From assembly GCA_964469165.1 (NCBI GenBank), contig CAYXXZ010000027.1, positions 1 to 32,910 of the forward strand: a DNA stretch of 32,910 nt. The letters run 5' to 3'. Below, in pieces: positions 21,898-29,770 of this stretch; positions within the stretch are counted from its first letter, which is position 1; the number at the start of each line of letters is the position of its first letter. The notes beneath the pieces were generated by a model, which did no database searches, was not told the origin of the DNA, and saw only the letters and a list, made by a program, of their open reading frames with translations. The position numbers and the translations under genes were made by a program. The DNA comes from CAYXXZ01 sp964469165. Its GTDB lineage: Bacteria > Pseudomonadota > Gammaproteobacteria > Pseudomonadales > Porticoccaceae.

Positions 21898-23268
21898 ATG
21901 CCCATGACACATGCTCCTATTTTTAGGGTGACAAAAAATAAATTAACGCAGGCGATCCACAGGTATATGAAAAGAAATCATGATAAAAACCATTTCTATG
22001 GTTGGTGGATCGTAACCGGCCTTTCGTTTATCAACTTCATCATCGGAGGTTTCTGTTTCTACGGATCCCTGGTGCTTTTCCCGATGATGATAGCAGACCT
22101 CAACTGGAGTCGCACTCAGATATCCCTGGGGTTTATGATACAAATGTTGATGGTGGGGGCATCGGCTCCCCTGTCGGCGTGGAGTGTCACAAAATTCGGG
22201 GCCAAAGCTACAATGTTTTTGGGAAGTGTGGTGGGTGCCATGGGGCTATTGTTGATGCCATATGCCGTCAGTGTTCCATTGTTCATTCTTTTTTTTGGTG
22301 TTCTGCTTGGAATGGGGATTGCGTTTACAATCAACATTCCATTACAAACTGTCGTCACCTTTTGGTTCCTTAAAAAGCGGGGGTTAGCTCTGGGCCTGGT
22401 TATGGCAGGCACTGGCTTGGGAGGATTTGCAGCACCACCTACCCTGAACTTCATCATCGAACTCGGAGGTGGAGACTGGCGTACAGCGTGGCTATTTATG
22501 GGTACCTTAATGGCTCTTATTGCTGTCTTTGTCTTATTCGTAGTAAAAAACAATCCGACAGAGCTCAACCAGCTTCCTGACGGCAGAGCGTCAAACACAG
22601 AGGACACTGGAACACAAGAACAAAAAACAAACACAAAAAACAATCAAATATATAGGTCTACCACAAGCTGGACACTAAAAGAAGCTATCAAAACTCATCA
22701 GTTATGGCTGCTGATAATAGCCATTGTAGGCTCTCAGTTCATTTGGCAAATCCTTATTACTCAGGGCCCACTACATCTTTCCGACAGGGGATTTTCTAAT
22801 TATCAGTACAGCCTACTTTATGGTGCAGCTATTGGTTTCAGCATCATAGGACGACTGGGTGGAGGCGTTCTCAATGACTTCATTGAGCCGCGATCAGTAT
22901 TTTTAATTGCCTTGGTCTTGACCTTCATAGGTAGCGTATTGTTCTGGGTCGTCGACCCTGAATCCCCGACAACTATGATTTATCCATTGGCAAGCGGTAT
23001 CGCTATCGGAGCGGCCCTTGTAACAGTGCCGAACATTATTACTAATTACTGGGGCAAGAACGCCTTTGCTCCTGTTTATGGATTCATCTTTCCTATAATG
23101 ATTTTTTGCAACAGCATTGCCGCCCCCTTGTCAGGCCGATTTTATGATAGTGATGAAAACTATCTGAAAGCGATGCTGGTAGGATGGGGGCTCCTGGCAC
23201 TTGCCATGATTGCGGCATTTTTTCTAGCTCCTCCAGAACGGCTCGAGGACGGCGATAGAGGAGACTGA
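21898..23268 (+). CDS. MFS transporter, monocarboxylate/oxalate-formate antiporter-like
   Basis: A 12-helix inner-membrane carrier. The first helix follows NHFYGWWIVTGLSFINFIIGG, a start typical of the MCT/OFA branch that moves organic anions; loop 2-3 has FGAKATMFLG, and a hydrophilic central loop (about residues 225-260, rich in Asn/Thr/Lys) separates the two six-helix halves. The second half has GRLGGGVLNDFIEPRSVFL. The start is uncertain: TTG 21886, ATG 21898, ATG 21904 or ATG 21967 are all in frame, and none has a strong ribosome site; the last would begin right before the first helix. Base composition is the most AT-rich of the block. It ends the run of co-oriented genes and probably carries the block's substrate or product across the inner membrane. 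Confidence 0.88.
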   Translation: MPMTHAPIFRVTKNKLTQAIHRYMKRNHDKNHFYGWWIVTGLSFINFIIGGFCFYGSLVLFPMMIADLNWSRTQISLGFMIQMLMVGASAPLSAWSVTKFGAKATMFLGSVVGAMGLLLMPYAVSVPLFILFFGVLLGMGIAFTINIPLQTVVTFWFLKKRGLALGLVMAGTGLGGFAAPPTLNFIIELGGGDWRTAWLFMGTLMALIAVFVLFVVKNNPTELNQLPDGRASNTEDTGTQEQKTNTKNNQIYRSTTSWTLKEAIKTHQLWLLIIAIVGSQFIWQILITQGPLHLSDRGFSNYQYSLLYGAAIGFSIIGRLGGGVLNDFIEPRSVFLIALVLTFIGSVLFWVVDPESPTTMIYPLASGIAIGAALVTVPNIITNYWGKNAFAPVYGFIFPIMIFCNSIAAPLSGRFYDSDENYLKAMLVGWGLLALAMIAAFFLAPPERLEDGDRGD

Positions 23269-23295
23269 ACTCAGTTAATCGAAACCTATTTCTAC

Positions 23296-23323
23296 TTGCG
23301 TAACACTATTTTTATGCTAGATT
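23296..23323 (+). promoter_or_regulatory. Possible sigma-70 promoter of rsmE
   Basis: TTGCGT at 23296-23301 and TAGATT at 23318-23323 are separated by 16 bases, in the short gap between the MFS stop and the rsmE start. Matches to consensus are partial. Confidence 0.3.
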
Positions 23324-23352
23324 CGCCCTTCCTTCCATCGCGATAGGCCATT

Positions 23353-24069
23353 GTGAACCTTCTTCTTTTCCCGACCCAGGCGCTCGGCGCGGATAACACT
23401 CTGGTGGTTCGCGATCGTCAGCATCAGCATTTGCGAAACGTGCTGAAGGTGGAGGTAGGCAGCCGCGTGCGCGTTGGTGCCATCGATGGCGAGATGGGCA
23501 CCGCGCAGGTGCTTGCCACGAGCGAAACTTGTACCGTGTTGGCCGTGGTGCTCGATAGTCCACCGCCAGCACCGCTGGCGCTGAAGCTGGTGCTGGCCCT
23601 GCCGCGCCCGAAAATGATGCGCCGGGTCATGCAGACCGTCGCGAGTCTCGGCGCCAAGGAAATCCACCTGATCAACAGTTACAAGGTGGACAAGAGTTTT
23701 TGGCAAACGCCCTGGCTGACCCCCGATATCATTCGCGAGCAATGCCTGCTCGGCCTGGAGCAAAGCGGCGATACCGCGCTGCCACAGGTTCATTTGCACA
23801 AGCGTTTCAAACCCTTTGTGGAAGATTGCTTGCCCGCCATCATCGCCGACACTCGTGCGCTGGTGGCACACCCCTACGATGCGGTGTCCTGCCCGGTGGG
23901 CGCCCGCGGAGCCATCACCCTGGCAGTAGGACCGGAGGGCGGGTTCATTCCCTACGAGATCGACAAATTCGTCGCCTGCGGCTTCGAGCCCGTGACTCTG
24001 GGCACCCGCATCCTGCGCGTGGAGACGGCGATTCCCGTGCTCATCGCGCGGCTCTTTACCGCAGTTTGA
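23353..24069 (+). CDS. rsmE: 16S rRNA (uracil-1498-N3)-methyltransferase RsmE
   Basis: Methylates N3 of U1498 in helix 44 of 16S rRNA within the assembled 30S subunit, using S-adenosylmethionine. The 238-residue length is normal. An N-terminal PUA-like domain (about 1-70: HQHLRNVLKVEVGSRVRVGAIDG) is followed by the SPOUT trefoil-knot domain with PKMMRRVMQTVASLGAKEIHL and the SAM-binding knot ITLAVGPEGGFIPYEIDKF and VTLGTRILRVETA. The start is GTG at 23353 with an AGG six bases upstream. GC content returns to the genome norm here, so this gene marks the right boundary of the accessory block. It is a core gene with no functional tie to the catabolic genes beside it. Confidence 0.96.
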   Translation: MNLLLFPTQALGADNTLVVRDRQHQHLRNVLKVEVGSRVRVGAIDGEMGTAQVLATSETCTVLAVVLDSPPPAPLALKLVLALPRPKMMRRVMQTVASLGAKEIHLINSYKVDKSFWQTPWLTPDIIREQCLLGLEQSGDTALPQVHLHKRFKPFVEDCLPAIIADTRALVAHPYDAVSCPVGARGAITLAVGPEGGFIPYEIDKFVACGFEPVTLGTRILRVETAIPVLIARLFTAV

Positions 24070-24133
24070 CAGCCATCGACCAGGCGCCCAGCGGCATCCG
24101 AACCTACAAACCACAACCCACAGGAGAACAGCC

Positions 24134-25126
24134 ATGCATTCCGGAGACCTCATTCTCGACACCGACCCGGCACTCGACCTTATCCGTACAACCATTCCCG
24201 AGGACAAACCTACCTGGACCGAGAATATCGCCTGGTGGATGCACGACAACGACAGCGGCGTTTCCCTCTATGCCCACCTGGGTCGCATGCAGCCCGACCG
24301 CAGCATCTGGGAAGGCCTTTCACTGATTTTCCTGCCCGACGGCGGCATGCTCGTAAACCGCTCCCTGGGCGCCTGTGTGGACCGCGCCAACAACGGCGAG
24401 TACAACTACGAGCCCGTAGTGCCCAATAAGATCTGGCAATTCAATTTCGATGGTGTCGCACAACGTGTCGATCCGCAGCATCTGCGCAACCACGCGCTGG
24501 GCGATGAACCGTTCGAAAAACTGTCCTACAAACTCACCTTCGAAGCCGTGCAGCCGGTGTTCAACATGCACAACTCCGACATCAATTCCGACGGTATGCA
24601 CCTCGAGCACGGCGGCACAGTCAAGGGTTGTTTCGTGGTGAACGGCAAGCGCATTGCAATCAACTGCACCGGCTACCGCGATCATTCGGTGAGCCAGCGC
24701 ACCATGAACACGCTCGACACCGAAACCTGGGCCAACTGCGTATTCCCCAGTGGCAAGGTGTTCAGCATGCTGGAAGTGAGCCGCGCCGAGCGCCAGATCC
24801 GTGTCGGCCAGGTGTATCGCAATGGCAGGATGCAGCGCGTCAGCCCGGTGGCTTTCCCTGACCTCACCAGCAGCGAGGGCAGTCCTCACAGCGGCGAAAT
24901 TCAGTTGCAGACCGATGACGGCGAGACCATCAGCATTCAGTGGCACACCAAAGATCAGTTCGTGCCGTTCAACCTGTTGCGCCCGCTGGGAATGAGGCCT
25001 GGCATCGATCGGAAAATGGAAGACGCCATGGTGGCGGTGCAATGCCCGGCCGTCTACACCTGGGACGGCGAGACAGGTTATGGCTGGCTGGAGCGCACGC
25101 GGCCGGTGAAAGTGTTGGAGTCGTAA
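24134..25126 (+). CDS. DUF7064-like protein, paralogue of the gene at 19151
   Basis: A 330-residue cytoplasmic-looking protein. It shares ordered motifs with the earlier gene: YAHLGRMQPDRSIWEGLSL, LIFLPDGGMLVNRSLG, FNMHNSD near 150, HLEHGGTVKGCFVVNGKRI, and GYRDHSVSQRTMN near 180. The DHS core is kept, but the following GPR becomes SQR, and overall similarity is modest, so the two are divergent paralogues. GC-rich codon use matches the chromosome backbone, unlike the first copy. The ATG at 24134 has AGGAG eight bases upstream. It is followed by a palindromic terminator and a convergent TonB receptor gene. Function is unknown; a lipocalin-like role on a hydrophobic ligand is conjecture. Confidence 0.7.
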   Translation: MHSGDLILDTDPALDLIRTTIPEDKPTWTENIAWWMHDNDSGVSLYAHLGRMQPDRSIWEGLSLIFLPDGGMLVNRSLGACVDRANNGEYNYEPVVPNKIWQFNFDGVAQRVDPQHLRNHALGDEPFEKLSYKLTFEAVQPVFNMHNSDINSDGMHLEHGGTVKGCFVVNGKRIAINCTGYRDHSVSQRTMNTLDTETWANCVFPSGKVFSMLEVSRAERQIRVGQVYRNGRMQRVSPVAFPDLTSSEGSPHSGEIQLQTDDGETISIQWHTKDQFVPFNLLRPLGMRPGIDRKMEDAMVAVQCPAVYTWDGETGYGWLERTRPVKVLES

Positions 25127-25133
25127 GCATTCT

Positions 25134-25161
25134 GTAGGGGCGATTCATGAATCGCCCCTAC
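25134..25161. terminator. Perfect 28-bp palindrome between convergent genes
   Basis: GTAGGGGCGATTCA and its exact inverse abut with no spacer. It lies 8 bases after the DUF7064-like stop and 8 before the TonB receptor stop on the other strand. A few T residues follow on the plus strand. It is placed to end transcription from both sides; the GTAGGGGCG ends also resemble a common dispersed palindromic repeat. Confidence 0.65.
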
Positions 25162-25169
25162 GTTTGTCG

Positions 25170-27527
25170 TCAGAAATTAACCTTGGCGGTGAGGCCATAG
25201 GTCGCCGGGTTGCCGATGATCGCCTCGCGCGCCAGGCCGCCAAGTGCGACGATACCGGTGCGGTAGTACTCTTCATCGAAGATGTTGTTGCCCCAGATGG
25301 ACACCGACCAGCGCTCGCTGAGCGGCGTGTAGGAGAGGTTCAGATTCACCAGGGTATAGCTGTCGGGATTGCTGCCCCCGGTAGCCACGAGGTTTTCCGG
25401 CTCGTAATACATGCCGTTGTTGTAATACACCGTCGTCGTCAGCTTGAGAAATCCGCTATCGAGTGGAATGTCCAGGTCACCGACGATCGACGCAGTGAAG
25501 TCCGAAGCGCCGGGCAGCCGGTTGCCGTCGATGGCCATGATGGCGGCGCCTTCCGGGGTGGTCAGGATCGCATCGCCATCGAATTCCGTATCCAGCGCCG
25601 TGGCGCTGAAGGACAGCTGGAAGTTATCGGTGACCTGGGCGAGAGTCTGCAGGTCGATGCCGTAGACGCTCGCCTCGGGGCCGTTGGTGATGAAGCTTGC
25701 GCCGGTGCGCTGCTCGATCACCGCCACGTGAATATTCTCGAACTCCTGGTAGTAGAGCGACGCGTTGAAGCGGAAACGGTCGCCGAAGTCGCGCTTGTAG
25801 CCCAGCTCATAAGACGTCACTTCCTCGGGCTTGGCTGCGCCCAGCGCCGGGCTGGCGGCGTTGAGAATGCCGCTCTTGAAGCCGGTGGAAATACCGCCGT
25901 AGGCGAGCCAGTCGTCGCCCTGGTATTCGAGGCGGCCGGTATAGGTCACCTTGGAGTCGCTCTGGCTGATGCTGCCGACGTTGATGGAACCTGGCAGGGT
26001 CAGCGGGTTCGCGGGATTCAAATGGTCGTCGATGCTGTATTCCTCATCCGTGTAGCGCACACCGCCCGTCGCCGCCCAGCTGTTGCCAAACGGCACTGTC
26101 GCCTGGGCAAATACCGCAATGGACTCCACGTCGAAATCGTTGTCGGCGCTGTAGAATGAAAACCCGAAGAAGTCCGCTGTCATCAGCGCTGAGCCCTCTT
26201 CCTTGGAATATTCACCACCGACGATCCACTTGACGGCAGAATCTTCGTTCGACACCAGCTGTATGCTCTGAGAGAACACTTCACTCGGCAATTCCGATGA
26301 AAAACCGGCGCTGCCCATGGCATTGAGCGGGATGGGCGTACCGCCGCCGGCAATGCTGGACAGGGCCGAGCCCGGTGCTTCCAGGCCGATCTGGACAGAG
26401 CCGTTGTAGTCACTGTCCGTGTAGCCGGTCACGGCGAGCACCGTGAAGGGATCGAGCTCGAAACGCGCACTGAGCGATACCAGGGCGTTGTCGATGTAGA
26501 GGCCCGAGCCGCCGGGATGTTTACCAGTCAGCAGACCATTGGTGAAACCATCCCGTCCGTTGTCGTAGGTCTTGCCATGCTCGCCGGAAAAAATGGCGTT
26601 CCCCGCGGCTTCCGCCGCGATCGGCACGATCTGGTCGCCGAATGCAGGACCATAAACACCGTTGAGCGCCGCGAAAAGCGCGGTCTGGTTGGCGTTGAGG
26701 CCAGGAATGATACCGCCCGGCACGTCCAGCGCGGTGGGCTGGTAACCGGTGGACGCACGGTCGTTGGACTCATAGTAGGCGCCGCGCAAGGTGAAGGAGA
26801 CCCGCTCCGATGGCTCGAACTGCAATACACCACTGACGTTGTAGGCATCGCGGTCATCCAGGTCCTGGGTGTGCAGGCTACCCGCCGGGTTGAGGTTTTC
26901 GATGTAGCCGTCGCGGTCGTGTTTCGCGCCGCGCAGCGAAAATGCCAGGGTATCGCTGAGGCTGCCCGATATCTTGCCGCTGAAACTGCGCAGGTCGTAG
27001 TTGCCGATCGTCGCCGTCACGTTGCCGGAAAATTCATCGCCCGGCCGTGGCGTGTGGGAGGTGACCACCACCGCGCCGGCGGTGGCGTTGCGCCCGTAGA
27101 GAGCCCCCTGCGGGCCCGCAAGCACCTGCACCGACTCCGCCGAGTCGATTTCAAAATAGCCGTTCGTGGTCCGCGCCACGTACACGCCGTCGATATAGGT
27201 GGCCACACTGGCGAAAGTACCGGGCCCCAGCGTCGAGCTGCCGACGCCGCGAATGAACGGCATCACGAAGCCAGTGGGATCGATGACCGACAGCGATGGC
27301 ACCAGGCTGGACAGGCTCTGAATGTTGCTCACACCCGATGCCTCGAGGCCTTCCGCGGTGACCGCGGTGACCGTTACCGGAACTTCCTGCAGGTTTTCCG
27401 CGCGGCGCTGCGCGGTCACGACGATTTCTTCCAGGCCTCTGCGCTCGACGGTGTCGGCCTGCTGTGCATAGGCTCCCGGAACCGCCAGCGCCAATACGAT
27501 TGCTTGTGTCATTCTGGATGATTTCAA
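25170..27527 (-). CDS. TonB-dependent outer-membrane receptor
   Basis: A 785-residue TonB-energised importer. The signal peptide is MKSSRMTQAIVLALAVPGAYAQ. The start is a TTG at 27527: AGAGGA lies seven bases upstream, and this start supplies the Lys and Arg expected at a signal-peptide N-terminus; the ATG at 27512 has no ribosome site. Next come GLEEIVVTAQRRAENLQEVPV (TonB-box region and plug start), SVQVLAGPQGALYGRNATAG near 125-150, and a barrel ending in TYGLTAKVNF. It shares plug motifs with the receptor at 14523 but is GC-rich. The long upstream region carries two tandem palindromes, suggesting repression or activation by substrate. The substrate is unknown; neighbouring dehydrogenases point to an organic carbon source and not a siderophore. 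Confidence 0.93.
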   Translation of the reverse strand: MKSSRMTQAIVLALAVPGAYAQQADTVERRGLEEIVVTAQRRAENLQEVPVTVTAVTAEGLEASGVSNIQSLSSLVPSLSVIDPTGFVMPFIRGVGSSTLGPGTFASVATYIDGVYVARTTNGYFEIDSAESVQVLAGPQGALYGRNATAGAVVVTSHTPRPGDEFSGNVTATIGNYDLRSFSGKISGSLSDTLAFSLRGAKHDRDGYIENLNPAGSLHTQDLDDRDAYNVSGVLQFEPSERVSFTLRGAYYESNDRASTGYQPTALDVPGGIIPGLNANQTALFAALNGVYGPAFGDQIVPIAAEAAGNAIFSGEHGKTYDNGRDGFTNGLLTGKHPGGSGLYIDNALVSLSARFELDPFTVLAVTGYTDSDYNGSVQIGLEAPGSALSSIAGGGTPIPLNAMGSAGFSSELPSEVFSQSIQLVSNEDSAVKWIVGGEYSKEEGSALMTADFFGFSFYSADNDFDVESIAVFAQATVPFGNSWAATGGVRYTDEEYSIDDHLNPANPLTLPGSINVGSISQSDSKVTYTGRLEYQGDDWLAYGGISTGFKSGILNAASPALGAAKPEEVTSYELGYKRDFGDRFRFNASLYYQEFENIHVAVIEQRTGASFITNGPEASVYGIDLQTLAQVTDNFQLSFSATALDTEFDGDAILTTPEGAAIMAIDGNRLPGASDFTASIVGDLDIPLDSGFLKLTTTVYYNNGMYYEPENLVATGGSNPDSYTLVNLNLSYTPLSERWSVSIWGNNIFDEEYYRTGIVALGGLAREAIIGNPATYGLTAKVNF

Positions 27528-27564
27528 CGGATTTTCCTCTCTCTGTGATTGTTATTACCCTGGT

Positions 27565-27581
27565 TGGTTGCTATGCAACCA
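27565..27581. promoter_or_regulatory. Palindrome close to the TonB receptor start
   Basis: TGGTTGC-tat-GCAACCA has perfect 7-bp arms and lies 38 bp upstream of the TonB receptor start codon. It sits in the 5' leader or the promoter and could be an operator; the TTGC...GCAA form is common among MarR-type sites. The surrounding gap 27528-27785 contains no gene. Confidence 0.4.
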
Positions 27582-27699
27582 TTTGTTTTCGTTATACAAC
27601 GCTGCTGCGCCTGGTACGCGGACAGGCAAAGCATACTCGCAATTATGCTAAGTGGGCAAGAGTACGCCTGTCGCAACCTCTGCGCGGGCCAGGCGAAGG

Positions 27700-27744
27700 T
27701 TTATCTAACGATAAAGATCACAACGAAATTTATCAGACGATAAA
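27700..27744. promoter_or_regulatory. Two tandem operator-like palindromes, TTTATC-N4-GATAAA
   Basis: 27700-27715 and 27729-27744 both read TTTATC, four bases, GATAAA; the last two of the four spacer bases are AC in one order-preserved copy and AC in the other (TAAC, AGAC). Centres are 29 bp apart, close to three helical turns, so two dimers could bind on the same DNA face. They lie between the 3' end of the dehydrogenase gene (27786) and the TonB receptor start (27527), so the receptor gene is the likely target. Confidence 0.5.
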
Positions 27745-27785
27745 GAAGCCGTCAATGAAAGGGGGTGAAAAGGATGGCTTCCGCA

Positions 27786-28691
27786 TCAACCCTGCCGCGG
27801 AAGCTTCGCGAGATCGCTGAAGTAGTGAAAAATGGTCATGGTGTCGCGCTGCATGGAGCCTGTGGCGACGATGTTGCGCATGACATCAGCGAGGGATTGC
27901 GCCACGGGGGTGTCCATGTCGAGCGAGGCTGCCTCTTCAAGAAAACACTTCAGATCCTTGATGACGTTGCTGATGGGGCCGCTTTCGTAGATACCCTGTT
28001 GGATGGTGGCGGGAAACGCCCGCTGGGAAAAGAAATTGGCGCCGCTGCCCTGGTTGATGATGGCCAGTGCGGTGTCCATGGAAAGACCCGCGGCCATGCC
28101 CAGGGCGATGGCTTCGCAGGTCGACAAGACATGGGCATAGGCCACCGCATTGTTGATGACCTTGGCGGCCTGTGCCTGACCGGGGCGCGTGCCGAGGTAG
28201 AACAGGCGCCCGGCGAAGGCATCGAGCGCGAATCGCGCCCGAGTGAACGCCGCCTCGGGACCGGATACCAGCACGCCCACGGTACCCTCGCGCACGGCCC
28301 AGGTACCACCCACCACCGGCGTGTCGAGCACCATCACGCCCTGGGCTTCGAGACCCTCGGCAATGGCGCCGATCGTCTCGCCACCCAGAGTGGAGGTTTC
28401 GAGGTACACCTTCACGCGATGGCCGCTGACCACGCCGTCTTCACCGAGCGCGACGGCGCGGCAGATCTCCGGGGATGGCAGCGACGCGAACACCACATCA
28501 CAGCGATCCGCCACTTCTTTCACCGAAGTGGCGACGTGGGCGCCCTTCTCCTCGATGGCGGCCAGCGCCACCGGGTTGGTATCCCAGGCCAGCACGGGCA
28601 CGCCCTGGTGCAACAGGCGGGCGGCGATTTCACCCCCCATGGTGCCGACGCCAATGAAGCCGACGTGGTCATGCCCGGCAGGCAGGTCCAT
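27786..28691 (-). CDS. NAD(P)-dependent beta-hydroxyacid dehydrogenase (HIBADH family), copy 2
   Basis: 3-hydroxyisobutyrate-dehydrogenase-like enzymes oxidise beta-hydroxyacids or reduce the aldehydes and imines. The 301 residues start with a Rossmann dinucleotide loop VGFIGVGTMGGEIAARLL, followed by substrate motif LDTPVVGGTWAVREG near 120-135 and the catalytic-Lys helix AAKVINNAVAY near 170. The C-terminal helical domain has ALAIINQGSGANFFSQRAFP and ends in TMTIFHYFSDLAKLPRQG. It starts six bases after the stop of the paralogue upstream (28698-29588), so the pair is an operon produced by tandem duplication. The Asp in AWDTNP after the second strand suggests NAD preference, an inference. 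Substrate unknown. Confidence 0.9.
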   Translation of the reverse strand: MDLPAGHDHVGFIGVGTMGGEIAARLLHQGVPVLAWDTNPVALAAIEEKGAHVATSVKEVADRCDVVFASLPSPEICRAVALGEDGVVSGHRVKVYLETSTLGGETIGAIAEGLEAQGVMVLDTPVVGGTWAVREGTVGVLVSGPEAAFTRARFALDAFAGRLFYLGTRPGQAQAAKVINNAVAYAHVLSTCEAIALGMAAGLSMDTALAIINQGSGANFFSQRAFPATIQQGIYESGPISNVIKDLKCFLEEAASLDMDTPVAQSLADVMRNIVATGSMQRDTMTIFHYFSDLAKLPRQG

Positions 28692-28697
28692 GCTGGT

Positions 28698-29588
28698 TCA
28701 ACCCTGGCGCGGCAGACCGGCGAGGTCTGTGAAATAGTGGAAGATGGTCATGGTATCGCGGCGCGGCGGGCCGGCATCAAGAATGGTTTTCTGAATACCG
28801 TTGATGGCTTTCGCCACCGGCGTATCCATGCCGAGGTGATCGGCTTCGTCGAGGAAACACTTGACGTCCTTGACGCCGATCTCGATCGCACCTGTGCCTT
28901 CGAAAATGCCTTTCAGGATGGTTTCGGGAAAGACCCGCTCGGAGAAAAAGTTGGCGCCACTGCCCTGGTTGATGATGGCCAATGCCGTTTCCATGGACAG
29001 GCCCGCCTTCAGACCCAGTGCAACCGCCTCGCTGGTGGCCAGCACCGCGGCATAGGCCACGGAATTGTTGACCACTTTTCCTGCCTGGCCGACACCGGCC
29101 TTGTCACCGAGGAAAAAGAGCTTGCCGGCAAAGGACTCGAGCGCCGGCTTGGCGCGCTCGAACGCGTCCTTGGGGCCAGAGGTCAACACGCCCAGGCGCC
29201 CTTGCTCACAGGCGCCAACGCCGCCAACAACCGGAGAATCCAGCAGGGTCACGCCCTGCCTGGCCATGTCGTCGGCCAGTCGGATGATTTCCGCACCACC
29301 CACGGTAGAGGTTTCGATGTAGATCCTGACCTTGCCACCACCGGCGACGCCGCCGTCGCCCAGTGCCACTGCGCGGCAGATCTCCGCATTGGGAAGACAG
29401 GCAAACACGATCTCGCAGCGATCCGCGATATCGCGCACCGAGGCCGCCGCGGTGGCGCCCTTGTCGCACATTTTCTGCAAGGTATCGGGGTTGTTGTCAT
29501 AGGCAAGAACGGGCACACCGTTCTCGATCATACGGGTGGCAATGGCGCCCCCCATCATGCCCACGCCGATGAAGCCGACCTGTTCCAT
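28698..29588 (-). CDS. NAD(P)-dependent beta-hydroxyacid dehydrogenase (HIBADH family), copy 1
   Basis: The 296 residues share the same architecture as the adjacent copy: VGFIGVGMMGGAIATRM Rossmann loop, LDSPVVGGVGACEQG substrate motif near 120-135, catalytic-Lys segment AGKVVNNSVAY near 170, then ALAIINQGSGANFFSERVFP and the tail TMTIFHYFTDLAGLPRQG. The C-terminal tails of the two copies differ at only two positions over their last 18 residues. The start is the ATG at 29588 (MEQVGFIG), preceded by GGGGAAAAA; the open frame runs back to 29639 without homology. It is first in the two-gene operon. Differences around the substrate motif (GVGACEQ versus GTWAVRE) suggest that the copies act on different substrates or form a heteromer; that is inference. 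Confidence 0.9.
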   Translation of the reverse strand: MEQVGFIGVGMMGGAIATRMIENGVPVLAYDNNPDTLQKMCDKGATAAASVRDIADRCEIVFACLPNAEICRAVALGDGGVAGGGKVRIYIETSTVGGAEIIRLADDMARQGVTLLDSPVVGGVGACEQGRLGVLTSGPKDAFERAKPALESFAGKLFFLGDKAGVGQAGKVVNNSVAYAAVLATSEAVALGLKAGLSMETALAIINQGSGANFFSERVFPETILKGIFEGTGAIEIGVKDVKCFLDEADHLGMDTPVAKAINGIQKTILDAGPPRRDTMTIFHYFTDLAGLPRQG

Positions 29589-29681
29589 ATTTTTCCCCAC
29601 TGTCAATTGTTCGAAGGTGGGCGAAGAATAACCGCCCAAGGGTCAAAACACCAGAAAGGCGCGCTGCATGTAACACGTAGA

Positions 29682-29706
29682 GTGGGCGCGCTGCAGCCTG
29701 GCCCAC
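29682..29706. repeat. Short hairpin in the gap between minus-strand genes
   Basis: GTGGGC at 29682 pairs with GCCCAC ending at 29706, around a GC-rich 13-nt loop. Position downstream of the GNAT/C39 gene fits a terminator, but no T run is seen; it also resembles a common GTGGGC-type dispersed palindrome. The rest of 29589-29770 shows nothing else. Confidence 0.3.
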
Positions 29707-29770
29707 CAATAACAGTTAACGGTCGCCCTGGGCCTTGGAGTTTGCGACCAAAGATGCAATACGCCGTCGC

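Noticed and set aside
29672..29709. Possible strong intrinsic terminator after the GNAT/C39 gene
   Set aside because: The stem is only six base pairs and no T run follows in the direction of transcription; kept only as a weak hairpin.
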